This document shows positions 56,420 through 64,000 of a stretch of 64,000 bases of DNA, in pieces. The stretch covers positions 1,488,001-1,552,000 of the forward strand of contig JAGTXO010000003.1 of assembly GCA_019448385.1 (NCBI GenBank), written 5' to 3'. Made by a program: the position numbers and the translations under genes. The notes under the pieces are model-generated. The model did no database searches, was not told the DNA's origin, and saw nothing but the letters and a program-made list of their open reading frames with translations. The DNA is from Diacronema lutheri. Taxonomy: Eukaryota; Haptophyta; Pavlovophyceae; Pavlovales; Pavlovaceae. The first letter of the stretch is position 1; each line of letters begins with the position of its first letter.

Positions 56420-58444
56420 ATGGACGGCGATTTTGCGTTCCTCCGCGACGGCGGCTACGCGCACTGCGCCAAGGTGTGGGTGCGCGCGCGCGTGGACGGC
56501 GAGCCGCCCCAGCCGCTTGTCTCGCATACGGCCACGCTGTGGCGCGATCGGTACCTCGTCGTGATTGGTGGTGGCCGGCACGCGCTCGCCGCCGGCGCGG
56601 AGGCCGACGAGCCGCCGCGCGGGCAGTGGCGGATGTCAAACGACGTGCACCTCCTCGACCTGGAGGAGATGCGCTGGTCGCGCCTGTGCGCGTGCGGCGA
56701 CCCATTCTTGCCGCGCCGCGGCCACTGCGCCGTGCTCCTTCCGCGGACCGACCGGATTCTCGTGTTCGGCGGCACGGACGGCGACAACCCCTCGGGCGTC
56801 GAGAGCACGCGCTCGGACGTCTGCGAGCTGGACGTCGAGGGCGCGCGGTGGCGCGTGGACATCTCAACACGCATGGGATGCAACCCCGCGCCACGCCGCG
56901 GCCACTGCGGCTGGGCGTCGCTTGACGGCTCGTGCCTGCTCGTGTGCGGCGGCTTCTGCTCGTCTGGCCTCGCATGGAGTAGTGTGTACGACACTGCGCT
57001 CTTTTCGTACGAGCCGGCAGAGGAGCGCTGGTCGTGCCTTGCGACGCGCGGTGAGCCGCCGCTCCTCGCGCTCGCCGCGTGCGCGCTCACGCCCGACCGC
57101 GCGCTCGTCGCGATCGTGGGCGGCGCGGCGGTGTATCCGCCATTCTCCGATGGTTTGTGCTTTCTCGACCAGCGGACGCTCTGCTGGTCGCACCCGCAGT
57201 GCGCGGTGCCGCGGCAGCGCGTCGCGCGGCGGTACTCGGCCGCAGCGGCCATCGCCGGCTCTGATCTCCTCCTCTTCGGCGGCACCGAGCTCAACCGCAC
57301 GGCGGGCGCGCACGACAGTCCAGACACGCACGCTGATCTGCACGCGCTCGACATTTCGCCACAGCTCGCGCGTATGCACAGGCTTGCGCGGCAGGCGGCG
57401 CGCGCCAGTGGTGCGCGTGCACCCGGCGCCGAGGAAGTCGTCTCGTCCGCCGATGCGCCCACCGGCGCGCCCACCGACGCGCCCGTCCGTCCCGCTGAGA
57501 GCGCGCCGCGCACCGAGGATGCGGTCGGTGATGCGCGCGCGTACGCTCCGGCGGCGGACGGCGCGCGCGGGCATGCGGTGTGCTCGCTCACGGCGTGGCA
57601 GCATCTCGTGCCCGACGACGCGCCGAGCGGCGCGCCATCAGAGCGCAACGGCATGACCATTGAACTGATTCGAGGCGGCTCGACGCTCGTCGTGATCGGC
57701 GGCGGCGTGTTCCGCGAGAGCGGCGGCGCCTACTTCTCGGACGTGTGGCTGCTGCACGCGCTTCGCGAGCCGACGCTGCCTGCGCCACCGAGCGGCGGTC
57801 CGCTCGGCGACGCCCTCGGCTGCCTGCTCGACCGCCCTGAATGCGCGGACGTGACGTTCCTGCTCGACTGCGGCGCGCGCTGCTTTGGGCACGCCGCTGT
57901 CCTTGGAGCGCGCAGCCATTACTTCCGCGCGCTGCTCGCGGGCGGCTTTGGCGAGGCGGAGCGCGTCGCACGCGCGCAGACCGCTGGCGCATCCAAAGAG
58001 CTCGGCTCCGTGCGCGTACGCGGCGTGAGCGCGGGCGCCTTCCGCGCGGCCCTCTGGTTCCTGTACACGGGCGCGCTGCCCGCGGCCGCGCGCGGCTGGT
58101 CGGTGCTTGTGCCCGAGCTGCTCGTCGCCGCGGACATGTGGACGTGCGACGGCCTACGCGCGGCCGTCGAGGCGCGCGTGTGCAAGCTCCTGCGCGAAGG
58201 GGAGGTGGGCGCGGCGGACGCGGTCGCGCTCGCAGACACGTGCGGGTGCACGCGGATTGCGACGTTTGCCGCGGAGCTGCGCGCGCTCGAGCTCATCTTC
58301 CGCGGCACATCGATGGAGGGCCCGTCGTGGCCGAGCCTCGCCGATGCGGCAGAGCCACCCGCGCTCGACGATGCCTGCAGCTTTGCGCAGCTCGTTGAGC
58401 GGCGGCTCAGACGGAAGGGCGTTGCGCTCGGGCACGTTGCGTAG
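56420..58444 (+). CDS. Kelch-repeat and BTB-domain protein
   Basis: The 674-residue protein starts MDGDFAFLRDGGYAHC. Kelch blades fill residues 20-320: SHTATLWRDRYLVVIGGG, RRGHCAVLLPRTDRILVFGG, RRGHCGWASLDGSCLLVCGG and RRYSAAAAIAGSDLLLFGG. A Pro/Ala linker follows, and a further blade (STLVVIGGGVF) precedes the BTB domain at about 470-610: ECADVTFLLDCGARCFGH, RSHYFRALLAGGFGEAE, VSAGAFRAALWFLYTGAL and LLVAADMWTCDGLRAAVEA. The order Kelch then BTB resembles LZTR1-type proteins, which act as substrate adaptors for Cullin-3 ubiquitin ligases. A partner cannot be named. It is convergent with the next gene, with only 16 bp between stops. Confidence 0.9.
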   Translation: MDGDFAFLRDGGYAHCAKVWVRARVDGEPPQPLVSHTATLWRDRYLVVIGGGRHALAAGAEADEPPRGQWRMSNDVHLLDLEEMRWSRLCACGDPFLPRRGHCAVLLPRTDRILVFGGTDGDNPSGVESTRSDVCELDVEGARWRVDISTRMGCNPAPRRGHCGWASLDGSCLLVCGGFCSSGLAWSSVYDTALFSYEPAEERWSCLATRGEPPLLALAACALTPDRALVAIVGGAAVYPPFSDGLCFLDQRTLCWSHPQCAVPRQRVARRYSAAAAIAGSDLLLFGGTELNRTAGAHDSPDTHADLHALDISPQLARMHRLARQAARASGARAPGAEEVVSSADAPTGAPTDAPVRPAESAPRTEDAVGDARAYAPAADGARGHAVCSLTAWQHLVPDDAPSGAPSERNGMTIELIRGGSTLVVIGGGVFRESGGAYFSDVWLLHALREPTLPAPPSGGPLGDALGCLLDRPECADVTFLLDCGARCFGHAAVLGARSHYFRALLAGGFGEAERVARAQTAGASKELGSVRVRGVSAGAFRAALWFLYTGALPAAARGWSVLVPELLVAADMWTCDGLRAAVEARVCKLLREGEVGAADAVALADTCGCTRIATFAAELRALELIFRGTSMEGPSWPSLADAAEPPALDDACSFAQLVERRLRRKGVALGHVA

Positions 58445-58460
58445 TCACAACCTGTCACTG

Positions 58461-59588
58461 TCACAGACTCGCGGTGCTGTCAGCGGCTGCAAAGAAGTTC
58501 TCGTACTGTGCAATCATCGCCGCGCGCACCGGCCGGCTCTCCTCGTACAGCGCGAGCTGGTATGCGCGGTACTCGTCCCTCCCATCGCGCGATTCGATCC
58601 GTATCGGCGCGAGGTGCTCCACCGAGAGCGGCGCGAGCGTCCGGCCGCCACGCGTGCGCGTGGTCGAGGTCATGGCGCCGCCAGCCGCGGCTGGGGGAAA
58701 GGCGCGTGCCGACGCGGCGTGCGCGTCCCATGCCCCGAGGTCGTAGGGCGACGCGCGCATGTCGAGCACGCGCGCTTTGAGCGCGAGAGCCAGCGTCTCA
58801 GGCACCAGCGCTGCGTCGATGAACGGCAGCGCTCGCAGCGCCCATTTGAAAAGGTCCATGGTGGCGTGCACGCATCCGGGCTGTTCCAAGGCGGCTTGGC
58901 GCGCGCGCGAGAGTGGCCCCTCGCGGTTGAGCGGGCGCGCTTCTGGCGCGAAGAAGCGGAACGCATCAAAGTGCGTGCATCGCAGCGGTAGGCTCTCGAC
59001 GCACGCGTTGAGCTCCGCCTGGCTCACGCGCAGCGGCAGTCCGCCCTGGTGGCGCGGAGGCGGCGGCACGCCCGCTGCCGCCGCGCTCGCCGGGTGGTAG
59101 AGCATCGCCCATTCGTGTAGGCCGTGGCAGAGCAAGTGAGGCTCGCGGCCAGCCGCCGCGCGGAGAACTGCGAGCGCGCTTGTCATGGCAACGCGCTGCT
59201 GCTCGGGCGCCGCCTCGGCGGGGTACAGCGTCGCGGAGCCATGCACAGCGCGCGCCCAGCGCTCGTGCGGCACCAGCTTGCCAAAGTCCGCCGACGTGAC
59301 GCCGCGCATTGCCACGTCTGGTCCTGGGCACCACACGCGCAGCTGCGACGGCTTCAGGTGGTAGTATTGAAAGACAAAGTTGCGCAGCGGGTCGGCGCGG
59401 TCATACTCGAACGTGCTGCTCACGCCGAGCGCGGACGCGACGCGCGCCGAATGCGCCTCCGCGAGTGGCAGCCACTCCGCGCGTTCGAGCACGGTGCGCA
59501 CGCGCGAGGCGCCCGCCATCGAAACGGGCCGCATGCTCGCGGTCACGCACGTCGTGACCGAGAGGGCAGCGGCAACACTGATCAACAT
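58461..59588 (-). CDS. Conserved protein of a bacterial/algal unknown family
   Basis: The 375-residue protein starts MLISVAAALSVTTCVTAS, a possible signal or transit peptide. Its core is well conserved-looking: RNFVFQYYHLKPSQLRVWCP, GREPHLLCHGLHEWAMLYHP, LPLRCTHFDAFRFFAPEARP, EQPGCVHATMDLFKWALRAL, LDMRASPYDLGAWD and IESRDGRDEYRAYQL. Proteins with these motifs occur in actinobacteria and algae and are sometimes labelled 3-methyladenine DNA glycosylase, but that label is doubtful. His, Asp and Arg residues in these motifs suggest an enzyme. Function unknown. Confidence 0.75.
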   Translation of the reverse strand: MLISVAAALSVTTCVTASMRPVSMAGASRVRTVLERAEWLPLAEAHSARVASALGVSSTFEYDRADPLRNFVFQYYHLKPSQLRVWCPGPDVAMRGVTSADFGKLVPHERWARAVHGSATLYPAEAAPEQQRVAMTSALAVLRAAAGREPHLLCHGLHEWAMLYHPASAAAAGVPPPPRHQGGLPLRVSQAELNACVESLPLRCTHFDAFRFFAPEARPLNREGPLSRARQAALEQPGCVHATMDLFKWALRALPFIDAALVPETLALALKARVLDMRASPYDLGAWDAHAASARAFPPAAAGGAMTSTTRTRGGRTLAPLSVEHLAPIRIESRDGRDEYRAYQLALYEESRPVRAAMIAQYENFFAAADSTASL

Positions 59589-59793
59589 TCGCTACTCCCC
59601 GTCGCCATGGTTTCGCAATCCGAAGATTGTGACGAGGCGAAAGAGCGCGCGAAAAAGGGGCGACCCTGTGCATGCCGGCAGACGGGCAGAACCGCAGAGG
59701 TGACGGCAGGGCAAAAGGAGACTGTGTGTTGGACGTGCCGCTGACCAACTGCCGTGGTGTTTCCCCACTCACCCACTCACTCACTCGCTCGCA

Positions 59794-62700
59794 CTAGACG
59801 CGTCGCCAGACGCGAGAGGCGATCGAAGTGTCGACGAGTAGTTGGAAGTACGCGCCTGCGCGCAGCGCGCACCGGGCGCCTTCCTCAAGGCAAACATCCG
59901 ACTCTGTGCCGTCATTCATCATGGCGTCCATGCCTGGCTTCCCACCGCGAGCTTGGCCCCGGACCCGTTGCCAACCGTGGACGTGCCATGCGCCGTGTGT
60001 TGCGGTGATCTTGGCGACGAGTCGCCATGCCGCACGGCCGCGCCGCCGCTCCCGCGCGGGCTCGCAAACGCCGGCGTTTCGGCGCGCACCTCGATCGTGT
60101 CGAGGAGGCTGACAAGCGCCCAAGGCACGGGCTTCACTCGCGTGGATCGCACGAGCTGGCCGAGAGCTGCTACATCGGTCCGTCCAAAGTGCGGGTTGCA
60201 CAGCCCGAAGGCCAACCGAGGTAGAGCCTACCAAGCGGCACAAGACGGGCACAACGGTTGGGTTGGCAAAGGCGGGAGCGGCAGGCGCTGGTGAGGCAGC
60301 GGCGCGCGCAGCGCAAGACTCAGGTACGCACGTCCGCCAAAAAAAAAAAACAATTGAGCGACGCCAAGCGAGGTCCGAAACCCATGCGCCACCATCACGC
60401 GCCCGGCGCGTGCATGCGCGCACGCTCGCTGCGCGCTTGGCGCGCGCTTGCGCAGCGCAGCCACTCACCGCGAGAAAAGCAGGAAAGTTGAGCTTGGCGA
60501 CGCCACCGATGCTCGAGGCTGCCATCCCGAAGACAATCGCAGCGACCTCGGTCGCGTCCTCCTGTGATGCCACCTCCTGCATGCGCGTGGCTGCAGAACG
60601 CACGAAGCTCTGCCAAGCGGGGAAGTCAAGCTCAAACTCGCCACCGCGCGTCGCTATCCGCGTGAAGCACGCACTCAGCTCTTGCAGCCCGGAATGCAGC
60701 GTATTGTGCACGTCCTGTAAAACAAGCGGCGGGAACAGCGGAGAGCGGTCAGCGCGCGTGCAGGGTCGCGCATGGCGTGCATGCTTGCCCAGCAGCAGCG
60801 TGATGCGCGGAGGCGCGCGCACCTTGAGCCACATTGGAAAGCCGTGCAAGTCTGCAAGGCTCGTCTCGATCGAGCGCCACGTGCGCAGCCACTGCTCGTG
60901 CTCGCCAGTGCTCTCGTCGGGCAGGCGGGCAGAGTCGTGCTGCGCGCTGAAGCTGTTCGGCGCGCGCACGAGCGTCGCGGCCGTCATCACGCTTGGCACA
61001 TCCATACGGCTAAGCACGTTGAGGATGAGCGCGGTCACGCGGTCTGCGGGCTTCATCTGCTCGATCAGCTCGTACTTGAGCAGCCCGCACCGCCCTATGC
61101 ACTCCAGGAATTCCTCGTAATCGAGCTCCGTCGCCAGCTCAAAGCCCGTTAAGGAGCCCATCTGCGCCTCATCCACGCGCTGGCTCTCGACAAACGAACG
61201 CTTCGCCTTGGCCACCGTCAACACCGCGCGGTACGTCTTGAGCGTGTGCTTGGGCACGCGCACCTCCGACTCCTGCCGCACGCTCACGTCACCGATGATG
61301 CCGCGCGATTGGAGCAGCTCGAGGTACTGCTCCATCGAGATGGTCGGCCTCTCGTTCGCGTCGACGCTGCGCCGCTGACGGGCCAGGTGTGCATGCAGCA
61401 GGTAAAGCGCCTCGCCGTACACCTCAAAGGCCTTGCGCACGCCCGGATCCGCCTCGAGCATCTGCCGGACTGCGTGCGACATATCGCGCTGCGCGTACGG
61501 CAGCACGCACTCCTCCAGAATATCGCGCACACACTCGGGCAGCGGCACATGCCGCTTGAGCGACGAATAGTTCTCGCGCAAATGCGCGCACCGGCAGATC
61601 GCCTCGACAAACTCGTAGAAGGCCATCGACCTGTCCGCGTCGCCGAGCGCCTTGGGCCGGTTGACGTGGCTTGTCGCCGTCACAAACACGTTCTCGGCGA
61701 GCCCGCGGTTGAAGCTCTTGCTCGCGACCTTGCAGTCGCGGATGAAGACGAGCCACTCCTGCATGTCCATCAGCTCGGCGTCGCGCGCCGTCTCCGCGCC
61801 CGAGATGGACTACGACGTGCGCGTAACGGGAAGGCGGTGCACGCGCACGGTCAACGGCCGATGCGCGTGTGCAGTGGTAAGCGAAATGGCAGTCGCGAAC
61901 GTGGGAGCGCGGGCACGCCGCGCGCGCACCTTGCAGTAAAAGGGGAAGATAAGGCGCAGCTGCGCAAACGATGCGTGCAGCACGTCGTGCAGGTCGTGGT
62001 TGAACTCAGGGTGGTCGCGGATGTCGGACAGGTCGAGCAGCTCCCAGCATTCGAGCCACTTTGCGTGCTCCTCGTCCGACTCGTTGGGCAGCGGGCGCGA
62101 GTCGCGCTTGGCAAGGAAGGTGGACTGCGCGCGCACGAGCGTCGCGGCCGTCATCACGCTCGGCACATCCATACGGCTAAGCACGTTGAGGATGAGCGCG
62201 GTCACGCGGTCTGCGGGCTTCATCTGCTCAATCAGCTCGTACTTGAGCAGCCCGCACCGCCCTATGCACTCCAGGAATTCCTCGTAATCGAGCTCCGTCG
62301 CCAGCTCAAAGCCCGTTAAGGAGCCCATCTGCGCCTCATCCACGCGCTGGCTCTCGACAAACGAACGCTTCGCCTTGGCCACCGTCAGCACCGCGCGGTA
62401 CGTCTTGAGCGTGTGCTTGGGCACGCGCACCTCCGAAAGCTGCCGCACGCTCACGTCACCGATGATGCCGCGCGATTGGAGCAGCTCGAGGTACTGCTCC
62501 ATTGAGATGGTCGGCCTCTCGTTCGCGTCGACGCTGCGCCGCTGACGGGCCAGGTGTGCATGCAGCAGGTAAAGCGCCTCGCCGTACACCTCAAAGGCCT
62601 TGCGCACGCCCGGATCCGCCTCGAGCATCTGCCGGACTGCGTGCGACATATCGCGCTGCGCGTACGGCAGCACGCACTCCTCCAGAATATCGCGCACACA

Positions 62701-64000
62701 CTCGGGCAGCGGCACATGCCGCTTGAGCGACGAATAGTTCTCGCGCAAATGCGCGCACCGGCAGATCGCCTCGACAAACTCGTAGAAGGCCATCGACCTG
62801 TCCGCGTCGCCGAGCGCCTTGGGCCGGTTGACGTGGCTTGTCGCCGTCACAAACACGTTCTCGGCGAGCCCGCGGTTGAAGCTCTTGCTCGCGACCTTGC
62901 AGTCGCGGATGAAGACGAGCCACTCCTGCATGTCCATCAGCTCGGCGTCGCGCGCCGTCTCCGCGCCCGAGATGGACTACGACGTGCGCGTAACGGGAAG
63001 GCGGTGCACGCGCACGGTCAACGGCCGATGCGCGTGTGCAGTGGTGAGCGAAATGGCAGTCGCGAACGTGGGAGCGCGGGCACGCCGCGCGCGCACCTTG
63101 CAGTAAAAGGGGAAGATAAGGCGCAGCTGCGCAAACGATGCGTGCAGCACGTCGTGCAGGTCGTGGTTGAACTCAGGGTGGTCGCGGATGTCGGACAGGT
63201 CAAGCAGCTCCCAGCATTCGAGCCACTTCGCGTGCTCCTCGTCCGACTCGTTGGGCAGCGGGCGCGAGTCGCGCTTGGCAAGGAAGGTGGACTGCGCGCG
63301 CACGAGCGTCGCGGCCGTCATCACGCTCGGCACATCCATACGGCTAAGCACGTTGAGGATGAGCGCGGTCACGCGGTCTGCGGGCTTCATCTGCTCAATC
63401 AGCTCGTACTTGAGCAGCCCGCACCGCCCTATGCACTCCAGGAATTCCTCGTAATCGAGCTCCGTCGCCAGCTCAAAGCCCGTCAAGGAGCCCATCTGCG
63501 CCTCATCCACGCGCTGGCTCTCGACAAACGAACGCTTCGCCTTGGCCACCGTCAGCACCGCGCGGTACGTCTTGAGCGTGTGCTTGGGCACGCGCACCTC
63601 CGAAAGCTGCCGCACGCTCACGTCACCGATGATGCCGCGCGATTGGAGCAGCTCGAGGTACTGCTCCATCGAGATGGTCGGCCTCTCGTTCGCGTCGACG
63701 CTGCGCCGCTGACGGGCCAGGTGTGCATGCAGCAGGTAAAGCGCCTCGCCGTACACCTCAAAGGCCTTGCGCACGCCCGGATCCGCCTCGAGCATCTGCC
63801 GGACTGCGTGCGACATGTCGCGCTGCGCGTACGGCAGCACGCACTCGTCGAGCAAATACTCGACGCACGCGTCGAGGGGCACCACCTTCCGCACGGACGA
63901 ATAGTTCTCGCGCAAATGCGCGCAGCGGCAGATCGCCTCGACAAACTCGTAGAAGGCCATCGACCTGTCCGCGTCGCCGAGCGCCTTGGGCCGATTGATG
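59794..64000 (-). CDS. Multi-exon protein with tandemly amplified 349-residue modules, N-terminus outside window
   Basis: Exons read on the minus strand: 63097 to beyond 64000, 61930-62976, 60823-61809, 60469-60714, 60090-60227 and 59794-59937. All junctions are phase 0 with GTGCGC- or GTGAGT-type donors; introns are 120, 120, 108, 241 and 152 nt. At least 1154 residues are encoded. Each large module begins SISGAETARDAELMDMQEW and includes LVFIRDCKVASKSFNRGLAE, MAFYEFVEAICRCAHLREN, LPYAQRDMSHAVRQMLEADP, TISMEQYLELLQSRGIIGD, LDYEEFLECIGRCGL and DHPEFNHDLHDVLHASFAQL. The CKDCKV-like and FxEFVEA motifs resemble degenerate EF-hand or p25-alpha helical modules seen in flagellar and cytoskeletal proteins. 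The last two exons are less certain. The family is otherwise unrecognised. Confidence 0.75.
60960..64000. repeat. Direct tandem repeat, 1167-bp period, nearly identical copies
   Basis: Sequence from about 60960 recurs with a period of exactly 1167 bp, including the 120-nt intron; two and a half copies are seen and the array continues past the right edge. Copies differ by only a few bases, except for a divergent block at 63848-63900 in the rightmost copy and the 3' end of the leftmost copy. Confidence 0.95.

Noticed and set aside
59919-60090. Read-through end of the repeat gene to a TGA at 59919
   Set aside because: A preferred GTGCGC donor at 60089 and a better-looking terminal exon (59794-59937) make splicing more likely, though not certain.
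60960-64000. 1167-bp repeats as a transposon or rDNA-like array
   Set aside because: Each unit is an exon plus intron of one gene with conserved phase; no terminal repeats, target-site duplications or element proteins are visible.
1-64000. Bacterial origin of the high-GC window
   Set aside because: GT-AG introns, an LHC protein, BUD13, EML and plastid leaders show a eukaryotic nuclear genome.

Overview
The window is nuclear DNA from a GC-rich, gene-dense eukaryotic alga whose plastid came from the red lineage. The closest fit is a haptophyte, perhaps of the Pavlovales type. This is inferred from a fucoxanthin-chlorophyll-type LHC gene, several preproteins with a signal peptide followed by a Phe-containing cleavage motif (AHAFQAP, AAAFLPP, CSAFGGG), GC-rich GT-AG introns of about 100-430 nt (usual donor GTGCGC or GTGAGC), and eukaryotic families such as BUD13, EML, MEAK7, PGAM5 and SDHAF3. 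I saw no tRNA, rRNA, CRISPR array, transposon or virus-like element.

Layout. 1-17 kb: a very long coiled-coil protein running off the left edge, SDHAF3, a DEDDy exonuclease, small plastid membrane proteins, an SDR, a 2OG-Fe(II) oxygenase with a twin-arginine signal, an LHC gene, a decayed alpha/beta-hydrolase gene, a MaoC-type hydratase, the TLDc protein MEAK7 and the HAD phosphatase MDP-1. 17-31 kb: an ASCH fragment, an ankyrin-MIF4G-RGG protein, a polyQ membrane protein, an Sfi1-like protein, a Golgi-type glycosyltransferase and a sulfotransferase. 31-49 kb: a homologue of plant At4g15545, a five-part EML WD40 gene with four exons, BUD13 with a 14-copy repeat, a secreted unknown, a PDI-like membrane protein, a large anchored protein, PGAM5, a double GST-N plastid protein and an RCCR-like protein. 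49-64 kb: a WW-TM-FN3 receptor-like protein, an FN3-CS protein, a divergent P450, a Kelch-BTB protein, a conserved unknown, and a gene with tandemly amplified 1167-bp exon-intron units that runs off the right edge.

The genes are mostly arranged as divergent pairs whose start codons lie only 0 to about 80 bp apart, so shared bidirectional promoters are the rule. Many long open frames are antisense or shifted shadows created by the high GC content. The two genes cut by the window edges and the spliced genes had to be read directly from the sequence. Most attractive for follow-up are an in-frame TGA that looks recoded (10712), the amplified 0-0 phase exon (59.8-64 kb), the WW-FN3 and ankyrin-MIF4G architectures, and the near-overlapping divergent start codons.
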